Made by a program: the position numbers and the translations under genes. Of a stretch of 64,000 bases of DNA, positions 22,873-34,413 are shown piece after piece. Numbering within the stretch: position 1 is the first letter of the stretch; every line of letters begins with the position of its first letter. Source of the DNA: Porites lobata (lineage: Eukaryota; Cnidaria; Anthozoa; Scleractinia; Poritidae); the NCBI GenBank assembly GCA_942486035.1, contig CALNXK010000184.1, positions 124,001 to 188,000 on the forward strand. Reading direction: 5' to 3'. Below the pieces are notes generated by a model. That model saw only the letters and a program-made list of their open reading frames with translations. It had not been told where the DNA came from and ran no database searches.

Positions 22873-25459
22873 TCATTCACCTTTAGCGGCTTGGAAGCAT
22901 CTTTTGATGCGAACGAAGCAGCATAATTTACCAGCACATGATGGACTGTGCTTTCTGCACAGATAAAGAAGAGCCACACAGCCTTTCTGCAAGTTGAGAA
23001 AGTGAAGAAATACAGGTTTATAAGAAATAATAATTTATGTCCAGGCGCGGGATCCACACCGTTTTTACGGAAATAGGTTGGATTTTTCGTAAGAGGTTTA
23101 TTTCAATAATAATAAAAAATTATCAATGTTGAAACCTGGAAAATGGCTTAGACAAATGCTTCATTCGAGGAATGAATTAGGACTTTAGGGAGGTAAAATA
23201 CAAAAATATTTCTCGGGGGATTATGCCACCGGCGCCCCTTAGAAGCTTGCGCCTTCGGCACAGCGCTCAGCATTTTTATCCTGGCCTAGATCCGCGCCTG
23301 ATTAGTCTAGTTTTTGAATGATTGTAATTCTAGCTAGGGCCACAATTTTGTTAGCTCTTTTTAACCAATATAAAGTGTAATACCCTCTCTAAAAAAAGAC
23401 GTTACGTAGGAGTGTTTGCTCAATATGTTTTCTTTTCTTTTGTTTCCCTTTTTTTTTGAAAATATAGGAAGAAAAGTTGAAATTCACTGGCATTTCCTGC
23501 CTGCTTAAAGTAAGCTTAAGGGCATTCCAACGAAGTAATGTAAAAGGAGGTGTTTTTTTCTCGATAATGTTTGGTCTACGAACTAGAGAAGATAAAGAAT
23601 CATGCACTCTTGGTTTATTATGGCTACTTTGGAGATATTCTTGGGCCGAAAAAAAAAAGGGGTTCACGGAAGAGATGCATTCGGCAGTAACGTTTTCAAA
23701 AATCAAGCTGGATATATAACATAATTATATATTAGCATGAAGTAGTAATAATAAAGATAACAATAATTACAACAACAACAACTACTACTACTACTACCAC
23801 TACTACTACTACTACTAATAATAATAATAAATAGTAGCAAAATACATTGCATGATAATTGGAATAACAGCCGCATTATGGGAACGCGCATTTTTGTTCAG
23901 TTTATATATCATACCTGAAGTGGATTAAGTGTTGGAAGAGGTTTGGGGTGTCTTTTGATAACGCATTTGAAGAATTTATCGATACAGGCCAATTTTTTGC
24001 AAGCGTTGTTTCCAGCCAAGTGCCAACATAGCTTTCCTCGGAAAATGCAAGGTCTCTGTAGTAATAGAGTTAACCAACATGTTAGTTAGTGCAAAAAACA
24101 TTATACAGTTCAGTGGCGGATTCAGACCTCCTGATAACGGGGGCGGGGAGGCGGTCTCCAAAAAAAAAAAAAAAAATGTTCGGCCCTCACCTAAGTTTGG
24201 TCTAAAAATAAGGGAGGAGGACCCGGGCCCCCCAGACCCCGCCCCTGGATCCGCCACTGCAGTTGAACCCCTCACGCCGGGTTACCCTTGGGGTACCGAT
24301 AAATGGCCGCTGAACAGAGGTTCCTCAAGTATTTTAAGGCCTGGGATTAAGGGGTTTTCCTGTTAAAAAAGAATGATTGATTATAACTTCGGCATAGATG
24401 ATGTCGCTGAATCAAAATTTGGCACACATAAACAGCTCATCGTCCTTAACAGTTTAGAGTATAAATGTTGTGTTAGTAAGTCACTTGATATGTCACGTGA
24501 CCATTTTGTTAAAAATTGTAAATTATTGATCAATTGGTGGCCGGTTTAAGCAAAAAAATCGAGCAATAACATTTTTCTAATTCATATTGAATATTTTTAA
24601 CACTTCACGTTTGGAATGACAGTCCATTGCAATTCGAAAAAAAATTATGATGTAAAACATCATTTTAAATGCCCAGATTTAACCTTGAATTATTTAAGCC
24701 TTTAATTGTAAACTTTGCGTAGCTTCATTCCAAACGTAGAAAGTTAGGTATGTTGAAGATCCCCTTTCAGAAATGCCAAATTTGTTTATCAAAACTAAGT
24801 AAATTCGCCACCAATTCGCCAAATTCCTTCATTTTCAATTTTTGGTTACGTGAAATGTCACGTGACCATAATGAAACGTTAAGGCACAAGAAAACGTCAA
24901 GATTTACTTTCGGGGAAAAATTCATTTTGTTCTGTCTCCTAGCGATAGATATTGCCAACCACTCATATGCTCAGAACACCCCTTTGTTACAGGCCTTAAA
25001 CCCCTTGAGTCGTCATAAATCAGGAGAAATCAGCAGAAACGTCACTTTATTTTGAAACAAAAGTGCGACGAAAACGGCTCACCCCCATCCCCCCCCCCCC
25101 CGAGATTGCTGGATATTTTGTCCGCGCTCTACTGACTGAGCGACCCCACCCCCACCCCTGAGATTATTGGATCTAAATGCGCTCTACTGAGTGAGTCCCC
25201 CCCCCGTTCTTAGAAAAAGAAAAGGTTAAAAAATGGTTGTACGTACAATCCAAACCGGTAGTCTTTTTTTCTTGTAGTCATCGTCGTCCTGGGTGACCGG
25301 CAAAGTGTCCTCAGGGAGTCCGTTGTCTCGCAGGACCTGTGCCATTTTTTCATCGTGACGCTCATCCAAAAACTGAAACACAGCTTCGTGAAAAGCCTCT
25401 TCATCAACGGCATAAGCCACGCAGGCAGTCAACAGGAGAACAGCTATGAACGTCTTCAT
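22873..25459 (-). CDS. secreted cysteine-rich peptide precursor, gene A
   Basis: Three exons, 25459-25247, 24055-23915 and 22986-22873, join at phase 0 with GT-AG borders to 155 residues. Residues 1-17 look like a signal peptide (MKTFIAVLLL). Residues 18-60 are acidic, ending in DDDD, followed by KKKR at 63-66, a likely processing site. The basic C-terminal part has eleven cysteines. Exon 2 carries C-x6-C-x8-C-x4-C-x6-C and exon 3 C-x6-C-x6-C-x4-CC-x6-C. Gene B keeps every core cysteine and most exon 1 residues (for example DERHDEKMAQVLRDNGLPED). The layout suggests a secreted defence or venom-type peptide; function is inferred and no named family was recognised. In exon 3 a longer open frame exists, but only the frame used here joins in phase and matches gene C. 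Confidence 0.87.
24111..24259. mobile_element. 149-bp CAGTGGCGGAT-type MITE
   Basis: Ends CAGTGGCGGATTCAGACC and GGATCCGCCACTG are inverted repeats. The 5-bp CAGTT occurs on both sides as a target duplication. It sits in intron 1 of gene A, 56 bp upstream of exon 2. The related element at 13061-13253 also has a 5-bp duplication starting with CAG. Confidence 0.8.
24324..25009. mobile_element. ~690-bp inverted-repeat element in gene A intron 1
   Basis: The left end CTCAAGTATTTTAAGGCCTG matches the complement of the right end CAGGCCTTAAACCCCTTGAG with a few changes. Inside, ACGTTTGGAATG (about 24608) and CATTCCAAACGT (about 24727) form a second inverted pair, and 'gtcacgtgaccat' occurs at both about 24492 and 24857. 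No transposase is encoded. Confidence 0.6.
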
Positions 25460-25515
25460 TGTGTCTTCAAGATCAGTGGAACCAACGACACTGTTCTTTC
25501 AGGGGAATAAGAGCC

Positions 25516-25529
25516 CCTTATGTAGCTAC
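25516..25529 (-). promoter_or_regulatory. core promoter motif of gene A
   Basis: CCTTATGTAGCTAC on the plus strand (GTAGCTACATAAGG in gene sense) lies 57 bp before the start codon. The same 14 bases stand 54 bp before the start of gene B, within flanks that are otherwise diverged. ACATAAGG may serve as a TATA variant. Confidence 0.5.
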
Positions 25530-26030
25530 ACTGACATGGTTGATGTCACTTTGCGGTTGCGCAGTCTCAACTACTATGATTAATTAGGGTTACAATAAAA
25601 ATGTTTGAACAAGTGAGTTTTGTGCTCAAACCAGCTTTGTTTGACTATCATTGGGTTAAACTAACATTAGAACTGTTATCAAGCTAAGCAAAAGGAAATG
25701 GCACGAAAGACTAAGAGAAAAGAATAATAATTGCCCAAAATTCTCCAGTTGTTCATTAATTATTACCCCCCCTCCCCCACCACTTTTTAGACAATTGCGT
25801 ATAATTGGTAAGTAGGTAACTTCCTAGCAATTATTGTACTTATTTTTGCATAGTCCAGAGGGGCTCCTCTTAGTAATTTTCAATTCTAAATGCGTCGCCC
25901 CCTTGCTTAACTAACATTGCCTGACTGTCAATAAAATGTCGTGATAAATGTTTACTAAACCTGAGAGCGCTTAATGATATTTGCACAGAATGGATGGTCG
26001 TGCCATAACAGAAAGCACATCACTTTTTTG

Positions 26031-26275
26031 TTTAGCCAGCTTTGTATAGTTATCCTAAGCTTAAAGAAACATTTCACTAAATGTTGCAGAAAGGTGGGAT
26101 AATTATATTTCCCTAGAAGATCAATAAGTGTCCGTTACCGTGTCATAGTAGAACATTAACAGAGCAATTATTAAGCAAATTTTAACGAAATTTGCACAGG
26201 AGGAAGATAACATTTGTTGACATGTCAACTACATTGCAGCTATATACTAACTAACGTTAACTCAAAGTCGTTTAT
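26031..26275. repeat. flank repeat of the A/B duplication, copy 1
   Basis: Begins with 'ttagccagctttgtatagtt' and contains ATAATTATATTTCCCTAGA, AATAAGTG(T)CCGT and GACATGTCAACTACATTGCAGCTA. Copies with the same block order begin near 31937 and 32170 beyond gene B. Together with 'cagctttgtttgactatcat' at about 25643 and 31251, it shows that the upstream flanks of genes A and B are duplicates. Confidence 0.65.
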
Positions 26276-27169
26276 TCGCCACCTAATCCTTGTTCTCTTG
26301 ATATTCTTCTTGTCTTAAGAGAGCCATACTCACTTTTGGTAGCTGAAAGTAGTAAAAATTAGGCCCTTAACTAAGGACGAAAGGAAGAAGGACGAAAAAA
26401 AGAATAAGCTATAAAAAATAAGACAGTTCCCCTAACGCAGTTGCAAGGACGAAAGACCTGAAGAAACTGGACTGCAAAAAAAATATGTGGTTTAAAAAAG
26501 TAGAGCAAGAGACACTTCCCCTCTGCAAAAAATCCTGGATCCGCCCCTGAGTTGGTACTTTTCTTAGTTGACTTGTTGACAAACAATTCAAATAATCAAG
26601 ATCACGGGAAGGTAATGAGGAGCAGCAGGGCTAATAAATACAACACTTTGTATGTTTAGTTTCGTTAAGACTGGCCTTTATCAATATGCAACATCTTTCT
26701 TAAGTTTTCCTGCTTTTATTCTAAGACAGAACCTAACTGGCTTTTTTCTTAACATTGTAGTAGTGAATCTTATCAGTAACGACCTCTCTGTTGTCGAGTC
26801 AGACATCTTCTGATAAGTATGGGTAGATCCTTGTCGGCATACGCTGTCCTGCCGCCGAATCTGTTCCCTTGAATTTTTTTTCCCTGCACCATTTTTGAGC
26901 TTGAACTGAATAAAAATTTTTTACGGGTAATTATACGATGGCTGCACGCGTACGTTAAATGAGCAGGAAAAAAAATTCCTGTATATTTCCTGTATAATTT
27001 TTTTTCTGTATAGCACTATCGCTGAAAATTCTTCTTTATTTGCTAACAACAGTTGAAACTCGACTTAGATCACCTAATTTTCAGCTGGGTAGAGATAAAA
27101 ATAACTTTAACTGAAGCCAGGAAATAAAGATAGTGACTGCAAATGTTGGGCTGGTGGGTGATTTAAAAA

Positions 27170-27890
27170 GCTTAGTTAAGAGTTTGTTTAATCGGCCCAA
27201 TTCGAAATGATTTTGCTACAAATTAACACTTAACATTAGGTAAATAAGAAATACACAAAAGATGAAGAAGAAATCTTCTGTCAATATCTCAGTTTATAAT
27301 TGTACGTCCAAATTCCTTTAACTTGCTGTGCTTATATTTCAACAACGGCACACAAAAACTAGAAAATTAGTTTTTTCTCGTTTCAAAGCTGTTCAAATAA
27401 ACCTTTAAGTGGCTTGCACACGCGAACTTGGATGTAACACGAGCACAAAAACTAATTAATAAGCATGCGCAATGAGAGAGACCTTTAGATTCTCTAAAGA
27501 CGAGGACGACCACGACCACGAGATTTGTGCTTACGCGTGACCCATCGTCATTTTGTCGGGAAAACTTGATAGTCGTCGTCATTCATTCTACTACGCGTTT
27601 TTGCAAGAAAGTCGTGGTGGCGGAAACAAGTTATCAAATTTTAGAGGTTTTGTCATTTTGAGACCGGGAGAGAGCATAACCTCCTTCAATAAAGATAACA
27701 CTCAGTGCTAGCTTTTCTGGTGAAAAGAGGACAATAAAGTTTTCCCGGGTAGTCTATTTTTTGAGAATGCGTGAGAAACCTTAAAGACAAATCTCGTACT
27801 CGTAGTCGTTCTCGTCCTCGAATCTTAAGGTCTTTAAGTGTCACGTGGTCTAAACTATTAGCACAGAAGCTTACTTGCACATCGCTAATT
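27170..27890 (+). pseudogene. relic promoter of a lost gene C paralogue, split by a MITE
   Basis: The stretch 27170-27477 aligns with the upstream flank of gene C at about 34020-34330 (for example AGTTTC...AAAGCTGT and CACACGCGAACTT). The match resumes after the MITE at 27838-27890, where 'cagaagcttacttgcacatc' corresponds to 'acaagcccagttgcacatc' in the gene C leader. The TATA box of gene C (TCTATATAAT) corresponds here to TCTAAACTAT. No exon 1 remnant was found downstream, so the gene appears lost. Confidence 0.65.
27478..27837. mobile_element. GAGACCTTTAGA-type MITE (family M3), copy 2
   Basis: The left end AGACCTTTAGATTCTCTAA with ACGAGGACGACCACGACCAC pairs with the right end 'cgttctcgtcctcgaatctt' plus AAGGTCT. 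Internal ACAAGTTATCAAATTTTAGAG and CTCCTTCAATAAAGATAAC are shared with 37588-37970. It separates the relic promoter from its leader. Confidence 0.75.
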
Positions 27891-29063
27891 GACTAAGATT
27901 TTCATTCATTAAAAAGGAGGTTGTAAAAGCGAAATGCGTGTAAGTTTACATGATTAAAGGTTAATAAGTAAGTGGTCATGTTGCTCCTCCCCTTCCCCAC
28001 ACCCCCTAGTTTGTCTCTTCTAACTCCTCGAGACGTAATTATTTAGAATTCGACATGTTGGTTACGAGAGCAGAATCATTCCAGCATTTGCAAAGCAGGA
28101 TAAAAATCTTGGACAGCAAATCAAATTGGTTCTTAAGTAGTGACAGAAGGAAAACAGAAGGGTAACAGAGTATTGAAACATGATCCTACCATAAGAAAAC
28201 GATTGTTTTTTCGTTTTAAGTGTATTTATCTTGACTCTGGTTTAATTTTTTGACAAATTGTCTTTTTGTGGGGTCGGCCAAAATGAAATGTTCCTGCATC
28301 GTGAAAAAATAAGTCTGTCTTTTTCTGGTTTGTATAGAAATCCGTATAGATGGTCATTCTGCATACAGATTATTAAAAATACGCAGGTTTATAAGTTTTA
28401 GATGAGAACAAAAGAAGCATTTTTCGGAGAGAGGGGGCCGGGGAAGCCAGCTGAGGGTTCTATTCTCAGAAGAGAATGGACTAGACGCCAAATAAGCGCT
28501 AAATGCTTCCTAGCTCAGGCAGCACCTTTCTTACTCAAAGAAACTGGGCTTTAACTCATTCATTTATTAAGTTAATCTCAAGGCTACGCACTTACGCTCT
28601 AAGGGGTCTAGGCTACAATCGTCAGGGGACAAAAACGCCTGGCTAGAAGTTGAACTCGTCTTCTTCTGTACACAAATAGCGAATCTTCTCCGTTCTATAC
28701 AATCCTTTATATTCCAAGGTTGACTATCACCTATCTTTTGTGCTTCCTTGGTTTATTTGATCGTTTTATTCACCTTTTAAACTCCTTTACAATACTCAAA
28801 CATTTAAATGAAATTTTCAGGAAAAAACCTTGAAATTTGTCGTCTTTAATTTGTCAACAAACTACAAAAAGACAAAAATATATTAGACCAAATGGACACA
28901 TTGCCATCCTTTTTATAGATATTTTATTCCCTTTAATTTAAAAATGTCTGCACAAGTTAATAAAAGAGTATATCAACTGAAAAACGAGCCTGATTGCACA
29001 TTATTTTGAACGATATCAACTATTCGTTGCCAATGTGACAGTGTAACATTTCTCTGCGGGTTC

Positions 29064-31097
29064 TTAGTGTCCAGACGCTTTAAAGCATCTTTTGATGCGA
29101 ACGAAGCAGCACAATTCACCAGCACAAGATGGACTGTGCTTTCTGCACAGATACAGAAGAGCCAAACAAGCTTTCTGCAAAGGAAAAACGAAAACAGAGG
29201 ACAGTTACACATATACAAAACTTTAAATAAGCGGCCCAGTTTTGTTAACAACCCCATGTATTTTGGTAGTTGAATTTGTGATATTTACCATGCGGCACCC
29301 CTGACCTTTCAAATTATGACTGTGGCAATACTTCAAAAGAACCTAAAGTGCCCCAAGACCCGTCTCAAGAAAAATGAACTCTAAACTCGGGTTTGTCTTT
29401 TCTTTCTTTCAAATGCTTTTAGTTGATGTTAGATAACTTTGTACTGCACATCTACGCCTACCTAGATCCCGACTTTCGCAAAAATTTACTTTATCTGTTA
29501 AAACACCAGATATTAGCTTTCTAGCCTTAAGAAATTTCAAATTGTTGAAAATGCTTAGTAAAAGCATTTAAGTATTCAAATGTTTAATCTTGAATCATTT
29601 TAAAAGTGATGCAGTTTTCAAATGCTCCTCAAGAAGAAAAGCATCACTTGCATTAAACACAAATTTGAGTTCCAGAATTTTTCTCATTAGATAATTCCAA
29701 ACGGAGTGCCCTAAACGTTTTCAGGGATACGGGATTTGTGATTCGGCCCGATTTGAAAGCAAAATGGGGAGCAATGAAGACGAGATTTGTGACTTAAAGT
29801 GGGCTCGGGAAGCGGGTCGCCAATGATAACAAACTGGGTAACAGGATTGAGCGAAAATTTGCCGGTGTCTGGATGACGGGCTCGAAAAATCTCATTAGGG
29901 ACCCTATCCAAGATCTTCACAGTACAACAGGAATTGGGCTTCTGGCTCTGTGTCCATGTCACTGACACAAACACTGCTTTCTTTTTTGTTTTGTTTAGCT
30001 ATGTTCTGTTTTAGTTCATTTACCTGGCGTATTGTTAGTTTTGGAAGAGGGGTAGGATGGTTAGCAACAGCACAACGGAGGAAGCAATCGATGCACTCCA
30101 ATTTTTTACACGGATCACGTCCGGCCAATTTCCAACATAGCTTTCCTGTCGTGATACAAGGTGCCTGCAATTAAACAAATGACTACCATGAAACATGATG
30201 GATACAAGTCTTAATGATTTCCTGCCTACCAGACGGACCACTTACTGAGAACACGAGTCTTTGGGTCTCCGCATGTGAACAATGACTAGGAGCTTTCAAC
30301 AAGAAGTTGGTCAAGGAATCGAAGGAATCCTGTTACATTGTATTACAAATGCTATTACAAATCCCATTCTTAATTTCAAGTAGAATTGACTATTCTTGCC
30401 CTATTGAATGCCCTGTTTCACGGGCTCGACTGGTTGAGTACCCAAATGTGAAGCAATTAAGGGCACGAGGGATTCCCCAAGACTTTCACAGAATTAAACG
30501 CCTGATAAAAATCGGTCTATTCGTGTATCTTAAGCCTAACCGAAAAACTTCCCCATTTCGGGCGGACCCTCCAGTATAAAACAATACTGAAAGTCCCACC
30601 ATTCAAAATTAAAGCAGTAAATTAACCCTAAATTAGAAAATTTTCCTCACTCACCTCCAAGCCTTTGAATTTAAGTTACAACTCTCACTTATAACTCTTT
30701 GAACCTAATCTCACATCGGCCTTACTTATGCCTTCATTTCTAAGCAATACTACTCCCGCTGTTTTTGGGAGGACTGATTAGTCTCCCCATTAAGAAAAAT
30801 GATAGCAAGCCTGCAGCCTGCATGTTCTGTTTTCTGTGTTTCTTAGCATATCCATTTTTGATCAAATATACTCGCTCTACGCATGCTTACCAAAAAGGCC
30901 GGTGGATCGGCCCGCTCGTCGGCTGCTGGTAAAGTATCCTCTGGGAGTCCGTTGTCTCTCAAGACCTGTGCCATTTTCTCATCGTGACGCTCGTCCAGGA
31001 ACTGAAATACGGCTTTGTTGAAAGGCATCTGGAGCTCTTCAGCGAAGGCATAAGTCGCGCAGGCGCTCAGGAGGAGAACAGCTATGAACGTCTTCAT
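29064..31097 (-). CDS. secreted cysteine-rich peptide precursor, gene B
   Basis: Three exons, 31097-30891, 30164-30024 and 29174-29064, join at phase 0 to 152 residues. The signal peptide (MKTFIAVLLLSACATYAFA) and acidic segment are very close to gene A. The acidic part ends ADERADPPAFL without the KKKR site of gene A, so processing may differ. Exon 2 has the five core cysteines plus an extra one at its residue 27 (ECIDC). Exon 3 keeps C-x6-C-x6-C-x4-CC-x6-C with RKHSPSCAG shared with gene A. An upstream in-frame ATG would add 15 residues before the signal peptide; the MKTF start is chosen by comparison with gene A. TTTATT at 28923-28928 may be its poly(A) signal. The role is inferred, as for gene A. 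Confidence 0.87.
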
Positions 31098-31150
31098 TGT
31101 GTCTTCAAGATGTGTGCAATGAACACTGTACGTTGCAGGCAATTACAGTT

Positions 31151-31164
31151 CCTTATGTAGCTAC
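31151..31164 (-). promoter_or_regulatory. core promoter motif of gene B
   Basis: CCTTATGTAGCTAC is identical to the motif upstream of gene A and lies at nearly the same distance from the start codon (54 against 57 bp). Confidence 0.5.
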
Positions 31165-31936
31165 GGCTAAATTGGCATGGCTTATTTTTGGCGACGCAAT
31201 CGCGGCATCCTTTAATTTACACAAAAACAAAGGTTCGTATTTGTATTCAAACAGCTTTGTTTGACTATCATAAAATTCGGCAAATTTAAATATCACCTAA
31301 AGGTGGGGAGATAGCAGGTAATATTAAAAATTATAACCATTATAATAACTTGCCACAACTTTCGCCGAGTCAGCTTCATTACTCATGCAAGGCGCCGTTT
31401 AATGAAAGGTAGTCAATTTCAAACGGTGAGAACTGGCCACTAACTTGGTCGAAAAATAAAAATAACCACTTTGAACCTTTTTAACTAGGCTCAAATAACA
31501 CAGATAAATAATAACAAATAAAGAAGGTACGGATATACAGCACTGGAAGAGATCAGTTAAAGCATAAAAGGGGTTGTTCACCTTGTTTTTTTTTTCTTTC
31601 AAGAAAAATTGTTAGCCTAACAGTTTTTTTCTGTAATTTCATTTTCATTTGTTCACAAAACTTTAAACAGAGTACTTGGAATGCACTAAAGTCTATTAAG
31701 AATCTGTGGTTAACCCTTGGTATGTGGTTTTCTTCCTTACTATCAACTTAGATATACTTAACTTTATCGCGAGGGGCTCATTTTGCAGATGGCCCTTCCT
31801 AACTGGGCCTTAATGGATTAGCGTGATAATTGTTTACCACTTGTTTAATGATACTTACGCAGGTGGATGGGTAGCAGTGAATGTCTCCCACCTAAAACAA
31901 ATATAATGATAAAGGGAAGAGCGATGCCTTCTTAGT

Positions 31937-32400
31937 GTTTAGCCAGCTTTTCTTAGTTGTCCTTAGCTTAATTAAACATTTTAAGTGTCATAGACTGACG
32001 AGTTATCGGTCCATAAGAGGCTCCATAAGTGACCGGGTGGACACATCTTAATGATATTTGCTCAGAAAGACAACACTGTGCAAGCATTTGCCTTTGTGGA
32101 CATGTCAGCCAACGTTGCCAATCTAGCTCAACCTCAAAAAGCAAACACAACGTTAAGAAAGTACCATAAACTGCCTTTGTGTTATACCAGCTAGCTTTGT
32201 GTATCGGTCCTTGACTTAAGAAAAACATTAGAAGTGTTAGGTAAAGACTGGGTAATTATATTTGCCCAGATCAGGTCAATAAGTGACCGTCAGTCAAGAG
32301 AAAAAGTTTTCCATAGTTTGATATTGTTTGCGGCCTTTGGAGACATTTTCTCTCGAGCTCAATAAGACACTATGTAAACTAACTTAAACTTTCCAATTTT
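31937..32400. repeat. flank repeat of the A/B duplication, copies 2 and 3
   Basis: Two adjacent diverged copies, about 31937-32165 and 32170-32400, of the block described at 26031-26275. Both contain a CCAGCT...CTTAG start and an ATAAGTGACCG core, and copy 2 has the GACATGTCAGCC block. Their tandem state suggests a further local duplication beside gene B. Confidence 0.55.
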
Positions 32401-33395
32401 AATTAAGGTTAGGTTGCTTATTTACTGTCTACCCTAGGTCACTTAATGCTTTCTTGCCAAGAAAAGCATTAACTTTATTAGTTAAAGTAGCCTCATAACT
32501 AGAGAACTCGATCTCCACCAAGATAGCATGTGCTTATGCACACTTAACCCTTTAATCTCATAAATCAAAAAAAAAAAGAAACAAAAAAAGAAAGAACAGG
32601 GAAAAGATGAACGCGCAAAATACTCCTCCGTTGTTCGCCTTCGCTTCCTTTACTACGTTCCCTCCAATTAGGAAGAGGCAAACTTGAAACTCCCCCCTAC
32701 CCTTAAGTCTTTTCTAAAGGTTCGTCCTTTAGAGAGGCTGCAAACAGTCTTAAAGAGTAGGTTGACGTAGGTCGACACAAGTGAAATCAGGTTTAAACAG
32801 ATAGTAAGCCTGTGCTATTACACTCTTAAATCTTTGAACATTTAATCACGAAGACCATCCATTCAGGTTATGTAGGGTAATGGATCAGAAGCCCAAAATG
32901 TGCCCTGAAAATCTTTGCAAAAGATCCTTGAATTCTTCAGTCTTAAATTAATAAATTAGGCCTGAAGAAATTTTTGATAAAGTCAAAGTAGACAAGTTAG
33001 TAACACCTAGCTTATAATGTTTGAGGAAGACTGAAGAGTTTTGATAACATATTTACGTTGTTTTTGAAAATAGCACCAGACGGAGGGTTTTCATGTCGTG
33101 ACCGTTATTGATTTTCAATGCAAATATTATAAACGGGCTCTTTGTGGAAATTAAGGGATGGTAATTTATCAGCAGGAGATATCCAAAGCTGGCATTTTTC
33201 TACCATGTTCGAAGTAATAATCTTAGCATGCTAATTTGTATTAAGTAATTAAGTAAGCATGTAACTTAGTGTACGTTATAACAGGACTACCTTTAGTTAG
33301 TTAATACTAGTCTCCTCTCAGAAGCGAAGCCCATATAAAAAAGGCGGACTGAAAAAAGAGGCGGAAATAAGAGATGAGATTATTTTTTGTTCCAG

Positions 33396-33433
<38 letters not shown>

Positions 33434-34019
33434 TTGGGGAGGGGGGGGGGAGTAAAGTGATCAGCAGTTGCTAAAATAGGCACATTTTTCAGGTTTCCTT
33501 TTATTTGAAGCTTATGAAGTCATAATCTGCATTAAGGATTCATACAACGTCGCATAATAGTTTAATTAATGGATTTCTAAGAAGCAGCTTGCAGGACGAA
33601 CTGGAAGACGGGGTAGTTGAGACCGATATTAAACAAAATGTAACAATTTCAAATTAGTTATAGACGGAGAGATCTGTTGTTTCAAATGACTTTTTCCCAT
33701 GCCGAAGTGAATACTTATCCCAGTATACTTACGAGGCTTGCGTGGCTTGTTATTTTTCTTTTCTGCTTTGTCTGTTTTGAAATTAACAGAGCCCAAAGAC
33801 AGTGGAATAAAAAATAGTTATAAAGATAAGAAAACTACGGCTAATAAACAGAAAAAAAGGTGCTCCTAAAACTACGGTTGCCATCGGGAGGCTAAGCAGT
33901 GCTGCTTAACGCTTAGGCGCGTAAAATCCGCTCACTTTTGCGATAGGTAAACTAGTTAAATATAACCAACAGCTAATTTCCAACTGGGTACTAAAAAACA
34001 CATTTTAATTTTCAAAACC
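32401..34019. other. intergenic between gene B and gene C promoter
   Basis: No gene or recognised element. A T-run and G-run occur at about 33400-33450. The sequence is AT-rich with short open frames only. Confidence 0.5.
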
Positions 34020-34344
34020 TGAGGAGATAAAGGAATTGTTTAATTGGTCCGGCTCAAGATAATTTTCACCACAAAAGAAAAGTTTATGATGTGTAAATAA
34101 AAGTATAAAAGGTGATGGTGGAATCTACCGGTTATATCATGTTGTGATCTAAGTGTAAGATTCTCAACTTTCAAAAACCTTCAACCTACAGTGCTAATAT
34201 ATTCAAACAAGGTGGCACAAAAGCTGGAAAATTAGTTTATCCTAGTTTCAAAGCTGTCTAAACAAATTTTAAGTGGTGTACACACGCGAACTTAATACAA
34301 AAATCAATTGAGCGTGTCATGCGCGATAGGGTCTCAAGGTGATC

Positions 34345-34352
34345 TATATAAT
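34345..34352 (+). promoter_or_regulatory. TATA box of gene C
   Basis: TATATAAT ends 61 bp before the start codon of gene C, leaving room for a leader of about 30 bases. It lies in the segment duplicated at 27.2-27.9 kb, where the matching bases are degraded. Confidence 0.6.
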
Positions 34353-34413
34353 CATGTACACAAGCCCAGTTGCACATCAGTGTCTTCAAGATCACCAGAG
34401 AGTATCCAGCACT

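Noticed and set aside
22827..23057. Longest open frame over exon 3 of gene A (and the matching one at 28973-29257 for gene B), beginning KAVWLF or KLVWLF after the acceptor
   Set aside because: The neighbouring frame joins exon 2 at phase 0, keeps the cysteine columns and matches exon 3 of gene C; the longer frame does neither.
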